DNA of 64,000 nt from Saussurea involucrata. Lineage: Eukaryota > Streptophyta > Magnoliopsida > Asterales > Asteraceae. A program made the translations under genes and the position numbers. The notes beneath the pieces are model-generated. The model saw only the letters and a program-made list of their open reading frames with translations, searched no databases and was not told the DNA's origin. The stretch spans positions 182,763,784 to 182,827,783 of the forward strand of contig CM066320.1 in assembly GCA_033807775.1 (NCBI GenBank). The letters run 5' to 3'. This document shows positions 1 to 11,638 of the stretch, in pieces. Numbering within the stretch: the first letter of the stretch is position 1; each line of letters begins with the position of its first letter.

Positions 1-349
1 TACAATCATTTCTTACTGAAAGTTTTTCCATAAACTGTATTATTGTGGTGTGGCTTTAGAGGGAACTCACTAGACCTCATGGTCTAACCCTCGCTTTTCA
101 TAACTAAAACCTTTCAGGTAAGCATGTAGTCGAAAGCTTGCTTAGGAGTTGGCAAGGCTGGAGGCGGAAGTTGCATATAGAAGGATTAGAGAGCCTCCTT
201 TTTTCCTTGTAGTTACGATCTCAGCTGTAGTTAGGGTTATTTCCACAAACCCAGTTTGTAAGTTGTTAATGTATTACATTGAGCCATTTTTGGCGTTTTA
301 ATTTAAAGATATAGCTTTTGGGCATGATAGTTTGGATCGGGTTGTTACA
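1..349 (+). repeat. 3' part of a family A Gypsy LTR
   Basis: This is the end of an LTR whose start lies outside the window. It matches the last ~350 bp of the complete LTR at 4317-6066 with only a few differences. It ends in TTACA and is followed two bases later by a Met-tRNA primer site. It contains the hairpin TAGACC (71-76), loop TCAT, GGTCTA (81-86). Confidence 0.9.
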
Positions 350-351
350 GT

Positions 352-363
352 TGGTATCAGAGC
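352..363 (+). other. Primer binding site, tRNA-iMet, family A copy 1
   Basis: TGGTATCAGAGC is complementary to the 3' end of plant initiator methionine tRNA. It lies two bases after the LTR end, the standard place for priming minus-strand DNA synthesis. Confidence 0.92.
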
Positions 364-506
364 CCTAGTTTAAGGGATTTAGGTGACCGGATGGGCCTGA
401 ACATAAACTATGGAGTAGGAGGACACAGCTGAGATATAGGAAGCCTTTAGGGAATACCTTAACCAATGAGAATTTAGGACGATGGTAGTGAGGACTCTCA
501 TGTAAG

Positions 507-540
507 GTAAATTGAAATCACATCTGGCCAATGTCATTAT
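507..540 (+). promoter_or_regulatory. Leader donor and TGGCCA-loop hairpin, family A copy 1
   Basis: AAG|GTAAAT resembles a plant 5' splice site at 506/507. It is followed by a short hairpin with ACAT/ATGT arms, extended past a C-C mismatch, and the palindromic loop core TGGCCA at 525-530. The same arrangement occurs in three other Gypsy families in the window, with a compensatory T-A pair here where element 1 has C-G. Confidence 0.5.
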
Positions 541-3500
541 GAATTTACAGGTGCATGGGTGTGCTTGCTTATCGTTGATCTGATTTTGGTAGTGTGTGGA
601 GTGTGGTGGATTGAGTGTGGGAATAACAGTAGTGTGTGGAGTGTGGTGATTAGTGTGTAAAGTTTAACCTTGTCATTATGGCAACGGTTTAGTGTGTTGT
701 GCAGATCATTCTTGGTGTGATTGATGATACTTTCTAGAAGAAGCATTGTTTGAATGTTCGGTGTGAGTGTCCATGTGAAGTAGAACCTTTAGGGTTCTTA
801 AGGAAAATAATTGATTTGAGGTGAGCTCCTAATCTCTGATGAGTTTTCTGGGAGTTCCCGAGGTCGGTGAATTGAGATCTTGAGAGTTTCAGCTCGAGGA
901 TCGGATGATAGAGATGTGCTTCCTTACTCTCTAGTTAGTGGAAGAGTGACAAGGGTGGTTGAGAGATGTTAGATGTATGGATTGGTAATACTAGAATTGG
1001 TAAACCTATTTGGGGTCTAAGTGAAGCCGTATATTTTACAAATTAGTGGTCAGGTGGTAACTGTGAGGTTGGAGCATCCAAGTGTGTGGGGAAGTACCAG
1101 TATCGAAGGTTGTTTCAAATGTAAGGAACCTAATGGGTTGGTTGGGAGTAGGGTGTCGGCGTTGATGTGCTGTAACTGCAAACGGTTGACCTTGCTCGAG
1201 CGAATAGCCCTCAATGTAAAGCGAGTCATGCATTGTGTTTTCAAAACAAGTTGCGTAAATCCTTCAGGTCAGAATGTGTGAGTGTGTGTGCGTGCCTTGT
1301 AAACTTCTGATTTTGAAAATGAGTTGGCATGTGCAAATGTGCGCTTGAAGGAAAAGATAAATTTATTTACGTAGTGTGATAAATTTCGAATTTGGAGAAA
1401 TAATGAACTATTGCACTTCTTTATGAGTGAGTTAAACCTTGTTGTATAAATCATAACAACACTTGATCGTCTGGTTTTATGGGTGAAAACGATGTGAACG
1501 CGTTTTCGACATATCGGCGAGTGTGTGAGTCGGTTGACCATCCCAGCGTGTACGATTTTGCTGTACTTTTGAAATTTTGCACAAAGAGAGTCAATGTGTA
1601 CACTTTCAGTAGATGGAGCAGGTTACGAGATGTCATGGGTAGCGTGTGGGCGATCCTTGAGATTAGTGTGTGTGTGTGTGGTTGTTCTTTATGAGGGTGT
1701 CGTGTCTTGCATATCAAACCTTGTTTTGTGGATTATTCGAGTATGTAAAACGATTTAAATCATTGTGTTGTCATGCATGGAGGCTATGAGTTCGCTAAGT
1801 GGTAAGAGATATTGCACTTAATAATGTGCAAAGTTCCGAGGGTGGGAAATGCGGTTGAGACGTCGATGGTCGTTTGTGGCCCTAGAGTTACCGTTTAGAG
1901 AGGGTGGCGTCTAACTGTAGTCTCAGTCTTTGACTTTAGTTATGCTTGTGTGATGGTGGTCTTTTCTTTTGTTTGGTAAGTTGACGTGTAGCTGACGGCG
2001 GGGGAAGTGTCCCGGGTGAATACGAAGCAGGCAAAATACTTCGAAGGGTAGCGTTGTGGTACGTAGATGAAACAGTATCGGCACGTAGCCGGAGTTGAGG
2101 AGGACTTGTATTTAGACTAATTGTCAGGCATTGATGTTGAAGTCAACGTCGGGTGTGGAGTCATTGTCGGGAGATTTGAAATTGAAAGGTTAACCCTGGT
2201 GTGATTATTTGGTCTGGCGTGTGCGTGGAGATAAGAGGTCGGTTGGGAAGGTGTGAATCTGTCAAGAGGGTGGACCGCCTTTTTGCGAGTATCCGAAGGT
2301 GGGGAATTGATAATTTGATAGGTAATCCTCCCTACGTGATTGATATGTCATTTACAAATGAAGTAGTTAGCACAACTCATGTGAGACACGTGGATTATGT
2401 TGGTTAGCAAGGGAGCGTTCTATCGTTTGATTTTTGAGCGTGTCTTGAGTGTATTCCGAAGAGTCAGTTAGGGGTAAAGACTCAGTCGAGTGGAGTAGAC
2501 GGTCATATTTTGTGGTTCACCTAGTGGGAGAAAGGCAAAGTTGTGAGTTGTCTAAATCAAAGCTTGGTGATACCTGTTTGATAATTGTGCATGCATACTT
2601 ATTATTGTGTGATTGCAAGGGCGGGTGTGGGCCCTAGATTGACCAGGTAGAAATTCCAGTTATTTGTGTGTGGATGTTCAATTGCAAAAACTAATTATTG
2701 TTTAATGCTTTCGCAAACTCTTTCAAAATATGTCGTGTTTGGCGTGGAGAAAGCATAGCCTAGCGTGTGCACAAATGATCGTGAGAATTGAACTTCTAGT
2801 GTGCGGGGTTGTGTGAATAATATGGCAGTAACTTATAATTAGTAAGCAGGTGAGGCATGGTGATGATGTTTGGCTGTGAGGTTAAGTGATGGACTAGTGT
2901 TGATATGGGGTGAGCGTAAGTGGAAATCCTTGCTCGGATTTGTTTATAAGTTGTTTAAATGTGGCAAAATTTTATGTGGTGATGCATGGATGTCTAAGTG
3001 GCATGGGGTATTGTTACCCGAGAATAAAAGATTGGGGTGGTAGTTGGTAGCTAGCTAAGAAGAGAATTGTGTGCTCTGGGACTGGTTAGTTATGATGTTT
3101 TGTAGTAGATACGAAATCTTTGGGAATGTGAGCTAATCCTTGTATGTTAAGGAAATGCAAAGGAGTGGGTTAGTATCGTTTGAGAAACGAGAAGTGTGTG
3201 GTCGCTTCGAGCATTGAGTGTGATTTCGGATTAACTTGGTTGAATTTCTCGTATGAGAGGTGGTGGAACTGCTGGTTAGGCATAGTAACCGTTAAAATTG
3301 CGTTTATGTAGTGGTCAATGTTGGATGAGAAATGTTCCATACTAGCCTAAGGTAATTGGGACGGTAGAGAGAAATGAGTGAGTAAGCGCGAAGTAGAAAG
3401 TGTGACAAGTGGCACGGAATGTGGGAAGCAACGTTATCAGAACGTCACAATCGGGTGCATGAACTTATAGTGGGAGTTTGAGAAAGAGGATTTGTGTGTA

Positions 3501-4182
3501 TGTGATTAGTTTAAGCGTTGAGGGGGGCTAGCTTGTGTGATTGGTCAAGAGTTTGCACCTTCTAGTGAGTCGTTCCTTGGAAACATGTTTTATGTTTGAG
3601 AAGCAAGTGGAAGACAGTAGTCGAATATAGTGCTCGGGGTGAGGGACCATTGGATTAGACTTGGTGGTAATATAGGAGTGACGTGGTGGTAAAAGCGTGT
3701 GAATTGATTGTTATCAATAGTTTGTGGCCAGCTTAATTAATGTGAGAAGGTGTTATCTGCCTTAGGCGTATTTTGTATTGGGGGAGTAATGGTAGAATTA
3801 TGTGTAATCAGTTAAAGAGAATCATAACTGCGATTTAAGGTGATATTCAAGGTTGATTTTGTGATCAGTTGGCGAATTGAGCGTCGTTATTTTTTTTAGG
3901 GTTGCATGTTGTTGTGACGTTAACTTTGGTAGAATTCTTTCTTTAAGAAGGTGAAAATGGTGTGTGAAACCCTTAGTTTGACGCGTTTTAGAACCGTGAG
4001 TCTAGATGTGTGAATGATTTTGTGTGAGACCGGAGGTCACACGGTGGACCACTGATAGGTCGAACATTTTCGTGAGAGATTAAGCGTGGCTCAAGATTGC
4101 CACTGGTTTATGTGAGCAGTAGGAGGAGAGTTATCGAAATCCATGTAGGAGTCGGTGCAATGTTTAGAGTAAAGAAGTGTCT

Positions 4183-4275
4183 CTGGTGAAAGTTCAGTGG
4201 CAAATCCATAAGGGGCAAGAAGCAACTTGGGAATTGGAATCAGTCATGAGGACTCGATATCCTCGCTTGTTTGAA
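4183..4275 (+). pseudogene. Relic of Gypsy pol C-terminus (chromodomain region)
   Basis: One frame reads VKVQW, then HKG, then ATWELES, then YPRLF. This matches the last ~30 residues of the element 1 polyprotein (chromodomain-like tail, 21168-21262) almost position for position, and is followed by the same GGAATTCCGGGGACGGAATT spacer and polypurine tract. It is the only clear coding relic in this element and shows that family A derives from a Tekay/Del-type chromovirus. It has no start or upstream integrase. Confidence 0.8.
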
Positions 4276-4316
4276 AATGGAATTCCGGGGACGGAATTCT
4301 TTTGAGGGGAGAATAT

Positions 4317-6066
4317 TGTAATAACCGGGTTTCATTTAGTCATTAATTGGGAAAGTTTGGAGGAATTTTCGAATTTAAAAGTTGTGTGGTCTAAGTGTAA
4401 GAAATTAAAAGTTTGGTGTTTATGGAGAAGGTATATAAAGAATAAGGAAAACCCTAATTGCTCATTTAGCATTTGTCTAGTGTGTGTTGTGTGTGTGGCT
4501 GGGAGAAGGAGCAAGGAAAGGGTTTTGGCATTTGAGGAAGAAAAGTGACGATTCCAGCTGAGTTTTGGGAAGGACTCTTGAATCAGCAATCATTCAGGTA
4601 AATCAACCCTATCTCTTTTCAAGTTAGTGTGTGTGTTTTATGAGTATTTGGAGAAGAAACATGGATTTTGTGGGTTTAGTGTGATTCCTAATTAAATATG
4701 TTTAAGAGGTGTTGTAGTTTGGGAAATGGGTATCTATCGACCCATATTGCTAATCTGGAGGTGTTGAGGGAATTAGGATAAGAGACATAATACTTCCCTG
4801 CGTTTTTAAGTTTTCTCGTAGCGTCCGGAAACCCTCAAGTCAGGGTGGTGTCCGGACGATTGGTGGTGTCCGGATGAGAGATGTGTCCGGGTAGAATTTT
4901 GGCAGCAGTTTCCGGTAGTTAACCGGAAACCTTTGTGGGTCTGGATAATTTTGGTTGTCCGGATAGATTGTCCGAATAGTCTTGGGTGTCCGGGTAGGTT
5001 GTCCGGATAGCTCTGGTTGTCCGGATAGTTTTGACTATCCGGATACAGTGTCCGGAAAGTGTGGTATGACATAGTAGTGCAGACTGATAGTCCGAGGGGA
5101 AATCTGTGTAAGTGTGTATTTCCATCAAGTGGCTTATCGTGGTAGTATGTACCCTTATAGGTACGGTTGAAGGGAGAGCTCTTCTAGTAAGAGGATTAAG
5201 CGGGACGACAGGTGAGTATTCTGATCTTAATCCTTTTTAAATGTGGAACTTTATGCATGTTCACATTGGTAAATGCTCGTACTATTCTTTTAACCTTGCA
5301 TGGAAAGTGTGATTTAATTGTGTGGATACAAACTGCTTTTATTTCAAAGCGAATAGTAAGTGTGTGACAATATGTGTGGTTTAAATGTGTGGGACCATGC
5401 TCTGGCTTTGGTGTGAAATGGGGGTGTGTCCCATATGGTTTGATATATGAATCCTTATGCATAATTAATGGTAAGAGTTCATTTGCTTATGAATGAAAAG
5501 TGTGATTTAATCATGTGGACCTAAACTACTTTCGTGTGGACGAGCTATGGCCTTGTGTGAGATGGGGGTGTGTCCCATATGGTGTGATATATGAATGTGT
5601 TTCATATATGGGTGGTGTGTGCCCCTTTTTACGCTGTCATGGTGTGTGTGATCATAGCGTGTACCATTAGCTCGTCATAGTGGGTTGATCATTATATGTG
5701 TTCCTATCAAGTTTTGTACAATCATTTCTTAATGAAAGTTTTTCCATAAACTGTATTATTGTGGTGTGGCTTTAGAGGGAACTCACTAGACCTCATGGTC
5801 TAACCCTCGCTTTTCAAAACTAAAACCTTTCAGGTAAGCAGGTAGTCGAAAGCTTGCTTAGGAGTTGGCAAGGCGTGAGGCGGAAGTTGCATATAGAAGG
5901 ATTAGAGAGCCTTCCTTTTTACCTTGTATTTACGATCTCAGCTGTAGTTAGGGTTATTTCTGCAAACCCAGTTTGTAAGTTGTTAATGTATTACATTGAG
6001 CCATTTTTGGCGTTTTAATTTAAAGATATAGCTTTTGGGCATGATAGTTTGGATCGGGTTGTTACA
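4317..6066 (+). repeat. Complete family A Gypsy LTR (1,750 bp)
   Basis: It starts TGTAATAACC after a polypurine tract and ends GTTACA two bases before a primer site. In order it holds: a TATA box TATATAAAG (4432-4440); a splice-donor-like CAG|GTAAAT (4597/4598); a TCCGG tandem array (4826-5062); a strong donor-like ACAG|GTGAGT (5211/5212); a fold-back of ATATATGAA against TTCATATAT (5587-5609); the TAGACC/GGTCTA hairpin (5787-5802); and an acceptor-like TTTCAG (5828-5833). It separates two copies of the same internal domain, so it acts both as the 3' LTR of the left unit and the 5' LTR of the right one. Confidence 0.9.
4826..5062 (+). repeat. TCCGG tandem array in family A LTR
   Basis: Degenerate short units of the type (G)TCCGG(A)TAG, spaced irregularly, with more than ten TCCGG cores. 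The equivalent position in every other Gypsy LTR of the window carries a similar array with its own spacing. Confidence 0.85.
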
Positions 6067-7424
6067 GTTGGTATCAGAGCCCTAGTTTAAGGGATTTAGG
6101 TGACCGGATGGGCCTAAACTTAAACTGTGGAGTAGGAGGACACAGCTGAGATATAAGAAGCCTTTAGGGAATACCTTAACCAATGAGAATTTAGGACGAT
6201 GGTAGTGAGGACTCTCATGTAAGGTAAATTCAAATCACATCTGGCCAATGTCATTATGAATTTACAGGTGCATGGGTGTGCTTGCTTACCGTTGATCTGA
6301 TTTTGGTAGTGTGTGGAGTGTGGTGGATTGAGTGTGGGAATAACAGTAGTGTGTGGAATGTGGTGATTAGTGTGTAAAGTTTAACCTTGTCATTATGACA
6401 ACGGTTTAGTGTGTTGTGCAGATCATTCTTGGTGTGATTGATGATACTTTCTAGAAGAAGCATTGTTTGAATGTTCGGTGTGAGTGTCCGTGTGAAGTAG
6501 AACCTTTAGGGTTCTTAAGGAAAATAATTGATTTGAGGTGAGCTCCTAATATCTGATGAGTTTTCTGGGAGTTCCCAAGGTCGGTGAATTGAGATCTTGA
6601 GAGTTTCAGCTCGAGGATCGGATGATAGAGATGTGCTTCCTTACTCTCTAGTTAGTGGAAGAGTGACAAGGGTGGTTGAGAGATGTTAGATGTAAGGATT
6701 GGTAATACTAGAATTGGTAAACCTATTTGGGGTCTAAGTGAATCCGTATATTTTACAAATTAGTGGTCAGGTGGTAACTGTGAGGTTGGAGCATCCAAGT
6801 GTGTGGGGAAGTACCAGTATCGAAGGTTGTTTCAAATGTAAGGAACCTAATGGGTTGGTTGGGAGTAGGGTGTCGGCGTTGATGTGCTGTAACTGCAAAC
6901 GGTTGACCTTGCTCAAGCGAATAGCCCTCAATATAAAGCGAGTCATGCATTGTGTTTTCAAAACAAGTTGCGTAAATCCTTCAGGTCAGAATGTGTGAGT
7001 GTGTGTGCGTGCCTTGTAAACTTCTGATTTTGAAAATGAGTTGGCATGTGCAAATGTGCGCTTGAAGGAAAAGATAAATTTATTTACGTAGTGTGATAAA
7101 TTTCGAATTTGGAGAAATAATGAACTATTGCACTTCTTTATGAGTGAGTTAAACCTTGTATAAATCATAACAATACTTGATCGTCTGGTTTTATGGGTGA
7201 AAACGATGTGAACGCGTTTTCGACATATCGGCGAGTGTGTGAGTCGGTTGACCATCCCAGCGTGTACGATTTTGCTGTACTTTTGAAATTTTGCACAAAG
7301 AGAGTCAATGTGTACACTTTCAGTAGATGGAGCAGGTTACGAGATGTCATGGGTAGCGTGTGGGCGATCCTTGAGATTAGTGTGTGTGTGTGGTTGTTCT
7401 TTATGAGGGTGTCGTGTCTTGCAT
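6067..7424 (+). mobile_element. Second, truncated family A internal domain
   Basis: It begins with a primer site TGGTATCAGAGC at 6069-6080 and matches 352-1712 closely (by eye about 98-99%). Similarity stops abruptly after TCTTGCAT at 7424, where unrelated AT-rich DNA begins. The unit therefore holds only the first third of the internal domain and has no 3' LTR. The order LTR, internal, LTR, partial internal suggests unequal recombination between elements followed by a deletion, not a simple insertion. Confidence 0.85.
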
Positions 7425-7608
7425 CTATTTTTAAACATCTATTTTTTTGTAATATATCTTTGAAATTCTTGGTTCATTGCACTTATCGGATAAAACGTTA
7501 CATACATGTTGTGGACTAAAACTTTACCAAATAACTTAAATGAAAATTTTGACTAATGAGTATTAATGATAAAAGCTTACCGGATAAACATCTTGAAAAC
7601 CAAGCTTA
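7425..7608. other. AT-rich spacer
   Basis: Unique-looking AT-rich DNA between the truncated family A copy and a MITE. I see no gene or repeat here. Confidence 0.6.
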
Positions 7609-7871
7609 GGGGGTGTTTTGGATTGGTTATTTTTTCAACTTAAGTTATTTTAAGTGTTTAGACTGGAAAAAAGAAAAGTGCTTATGATTTTTTTCCACCA
7701 CAAATAAGTTGTTTTTGATAAGTTAATCCATTTTAACTTATTTGAAATTGTGTATAACTTATTTGTTTAAATTATATTTTTACCCCAACTTCTTTTTAAC
7801 ACAACATAAGATGATAAACATTTTTAAAAATAAGCATAAGTTGTTTTAAATAAGCAATCCCAAACACCCCT
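7609..7871. mobile_element. Fold-back MITE (about 263 bp), hAT-like
   Basis: The ends are inverted repeats: GGGGTGTTTTGGATTG at the left and the complement of GGGGTGTTTGGGATTG at the right, continued inward by TTATTT. Size, AT-rich core and GGGGTGTTTGG-type ends resemble common plant non-autonomous hAT-like elements. A clear target duplication is not visible, so the superfamily is tentative. Confidence 0.65.
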
Positions 7872-9880
7872 CATAGTTAATAAATATAAGAAATAATATA
7901 ACAATGCAAATGTGTTTTTGCCATATAAACCAAATTGATTCGTGAATTAGATCGAGTAGTATTACCAATGTACTAAGTCGATGATATACAAATTTTACCA
8001 ATGGTGGTATAGATATACATGATATGCAAAACGAAATTAATGTTTTCCAATTGAAAACATGAACAAAAACAAGATAAGAGTTGGGTAAACAGCCCCGAAA
8101 CATGTTTTTGGGATTTACACATTGTTATAGAAAAGTTAAGTCAAACGCTAAAAAAACCTAAAATACATTTAACTAATTGTTAAACAACTTTTTTCCCTTT
8201 TCAAAAATTTAGCCTTTTTGAATTATTTTTACAAATTTAAGTAATGCTTGGTGAAATCGTTATAGCATAGAATAATGATGAAAATCTTTAACACTTTGGA
8301 GATTTTGCTAACCGAAACACAACTTAAGACTAAACTATGATGCAAATGTAATTTAACTTAATTATAGTTGTTGGCCAGAAAGTTTTATTTGCACAAATAG
8401 CAACAAAAAAGAACCGGAAGAAAAATATTCAAAGCCAATTTATAGATGCATACACACATAACCAAGATACCTTAGCAAAAGCAAAACCAAATAATTTTTC
8501 ATTCATTTCCATTAATATAAGCAAGTGCAAAACTTGGTCAACAAAACTTCACATGATTGTAGCAAGCATGAACAAAAACAGGACCATGTTAAATAAACAG
8601 AAAATCAAATATATAATAAACATTGAAAAGGCCTACGCCAAACAAATATCCAGCTACAAACATAAGAACCTCCATCTGGTGGTGCAGTCTCCATCTATCT
8701 ATCTTCTCAGTACCAGTACATTAAATCTCATATCCTTGATTTTTGTTCTTTGCTTTATGACCAAACCACTCCCGCACCAATGTTCAAAAGGTTCAAAATA
8801 CAAATAAATCATCTTATTTTGTTTTCTTTTTTATCCTTGCAACGTTTGAAAAAGATGAAATACGTACAAAATTCATTATGTTTTTTTCTTTTATAAAAGA
8901 TTTCATTATCTTCTCCATAAAAGTATTTTGAGACTAAACATACAAAAGCATACAGACTTAGCGTTTCTTCATCCACAAACACTTAACAACCATGAACTCC
9001 TATATCACACAAGTTGAAACAATATAGCTCCTATAGTATTAGTTTCATAAATATGATCCTATTAACTCAATAACTATGCAGTTTAAATGACCATAACTCT
9101 ACCAACGATTTAACATTTCCATTTTTTGGGTCCCATTGCTATTTGTATGTTGCTGAGAAGAAATGAATGTGATTGGAAGCAAAAACTAATTTGATGTCAA
9201 GATAAATTTGACAGCCCATAAAAAAAAGAACGTAGGAAGATGGCATACAATTAGAACCATAAATGCCTTTGAACCATACATATGAACTGCAGTAATAAAC
9301 ATATATACACAATATATTTAAAACAAGGCCAACACAACTATAAAAGAATTTTTTTTTGCAAATGGTGTATATACACTAATGTTTGATGAAACAAATTACC
9401 ATTAATTTTGATGAAACAGCAAAACATCAAAATATGAAGAAAAAAAAACAAACAGGAGATGGTTGAACCAAGTAGAAATATACAAGTAGACAAGACTTAC
9501 TGCTCGCTATTGTGCTAACAATATCTCAGTCAGAGAGACCATATAAGTTGCATGCAACAAAATGACATATCTAGACAAAAACATAATGGGGACATATAAC
9601 AAATCAGGAACATAAGATTATGAAAAATAAGTAGCAACATTAACAATTAACATAATAGGAGCAGGGAAATATATACATCTAAGTACAAAGAGCGGAGTAA
9701 ACCTTGAGTGGTGGTATATTGTCAGCAGCAAACAGAATCACTCATGCCTGTGTGATATCATGATGAACACTCAATACACATTTCAAGAATTCTTTGGAGT
9801 CTTGATGGAGGTGCTTACCGGATTTCCAGAATTCTCACAAACCAAAACATAATATATAGGATGAAGAAGGGACTTATTTT
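7872..9880. other. AT-rich intergenic stretch, no gene seen
   Basis: About 2 kb of AT-rich DNA with only short random open frames (for example 84 codons at 8553-8807, low-complexity). I found no protein motif, RNA gene or convincing repeat. Confidence 0.55.
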
Positions 9881-10530
9881 TTGGGCTTATTTTAGGCAAA
9901 ATTAATCAATTTTGATTATTTCCTTAATTATGAATATAACTAATACCATTTAATTTCCTTTATTTTTGCGGCAAAATTAATTATTTCGAAATTACTGCAA
10001 AAAAATTAAACAAATTTCGAAATTTATTAATTATTTCGAAATTTATTAATTATTTCGAAATTGATTTCCCATCCAAATAGACAAAGTTATTTTTGGGGCT
10101 TATTTTAAATGGTATTAATCAATTTTGATTATTTCCTTAATTATTTTGAAATTGATTTCCCCATCCAAATAACTATGAATATAACTAATACCATTTAGTT
10201 TCCTTTTTTTTGGGACAAAATTAATTATTTCGAAACTACTGCAAAAATTAAACAAATTTCAAAATTTATTAATTATTTCGAAATTGATTTCCCCATCCAA
10301 ATAACTATAAATATAACTAATACCATTTAGTTTCCTTTTTTTGGGGCAAAATTATTTATTTCGAAATTACTGCAAAAACTAAACAAATTTTGAAATTTAT
10401 TAATTATTTTGAAATTGATTAATTATTTCGAAATTGATTTCCCCATCCAAATAGACAAAGTTATTTTTGGGGCTTATTTTAAATGGTATTAATCAATTTT
10501 GATTATTTCCTTAATTATTTCGAAATTGAA
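9881..10530. repeat. Higher-order tandem repeat with TTTCGAAA palindromes
   Basis: Four imperfect, rearranged copies of a module contain ATTAATTATTTCGAAATT, GATTTCCCCATCCAAATA, ACTAATACCATTTAG and ATTAATCAATTTTGATT. The palindromic core TTTCGAAA (or ATTTCGAAAT) recurs many times. Copies differ by internal deletions, so the array looks like repeated unequal exchange within a compound unit. Confidence 0.8.
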
Positions 10531-11638
10531 ATCATTAATTGTTATGGATGTACTTATGGACGTATTAACTGGAATATTTAATTAAGTATTTGTAGAGGGT
10601 CTCTGGTTTTCAAAAAAAAGTTCATCGTTTCCAAAAACAAAAGAATTAGGGTTCTCTCTCTAAAAAAATTAAGTAAATATGTTTTAAGTTGTAGTACATA
10701 GTGCTTAAATTGTTGTTTTTAAGAGTTTGGGGGCTTCATACTTTATAATATAGTATAGATTACACCAAAAGTACAATTATTATTCCGGCAAATTGTATAA
10801 CAGACTTAACTTTCTTTTATTGTATGTGATAACTGATAAGTTATCCAAAACGTTTTGTTGACATATTGGTTAAGGGGTCTAATCAAATAAGAAATGGATA
10901 ATTTGTGGTAATCGTGAGATTTAATGTGTCAATCAATTTTATTATATTAATCTTATTTATTTAGTTAATAAGTAAGGATATATTTTTAGTAATTTGACTA
11001 ATTATAACTTAAATATTAATCCTTTTGTTTTGAAAATTATCAATTAAAGATTACATTTCCTTATTTTTCTCAACTAAATTATTCATAAACTAGTTGATGA
11101 ATAAGTCATGTTTGACAAAACTAACTGATAAGCATGTAAAATGACAAAAAATGGACGTCTTAAAAAATAATCAATTACAATATTTCATGATATAATTAAA
11201 ACAAATTATAATTATATAACATGTTAATTAATACCAACAAGATAGTAAAAAATAAATAATATAATATTAATTTAAATAATTTAAATTTTATTATTATATA
11301 TATTATAGGTTTTGAATTTGTTAAAACACATATTTATAAAAATCTATATTAATGTATGATTTTAAATAACTATTACATATAATATGAATACAAATAAATA
11401 ACTGAACAATAATTAAAAAATAATAGTAATTGATAACTAAAATATATTAAGTAATATTAAATATATATATATATATATAATTAATCGATATGATTAACTA
11501 TAATTTTACATAATTAAATATTATTAATTTATAATTAAAAAATATCTATGTATAGTTAAAATTTAACTAATAGTTTTTAATTACTGTTAACTAATACTAG
11601 TAATAATTAATTTAATGATTAATATTTATTTATAATTA
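10531..11638. other. Extremely AT-rich spacer
   Basis: A+T is very high, with many ATTAAT and TATATA runs (for example 11463-11480). No open frame of note. It could act as a matrix-attachment-like region, but that is inference from composition only. A Gypsy solo LTR inserted at its right edge. Confidence 0.5.

Larger units (their letters stand above)
350..4316 (+). mobile_element. Non-coding internal domain of a family A LARD-like Gypsy element
   Basis: About 4 kb lie between two LTRs of the same family with no long open frame. The + strand is strongly enriched in G and T (many GTGTG runs). It begins with a tRNA-iMet primer site and ends with a polypurine tract (TTTGAGGGGAGAA). Near the 3' end it keeps a relic of the Gypsy pol C-terminus at 4183-4275, so it derives from a Tekay-type Gypsy element that lost its genes. 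Large retrotransposon derivatives (LARDs) have this design: LTRs, primer site, polypurine tract and a non-coding core, mobilised in trans by an autonomous relative. Short open frames such as 1021-1281 are not convincing genes. Confidence 0.8.

Noticed and set aside
1021..1281. 86-codon open frame kept in two family A copies (also 6738-6998) with several Cys pairs
   Set aside because: The two copies are recent duplicates, so conservation means little. In the third copy (37944 onward) changes are a mix of silent and replacing ones and a stop appears, with no sign of coding constraint.
8553..8807. 84-codon open frame in AT-rich spacer
   Set aside because: Low-complexity composition, no motif, no promoter or splice context.
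9742..9807. Short minus-strand open stretch ending near donor-like sites
   Set aside because: Only about 22 codons before a stop, with no recognisable motif. Could be chance.
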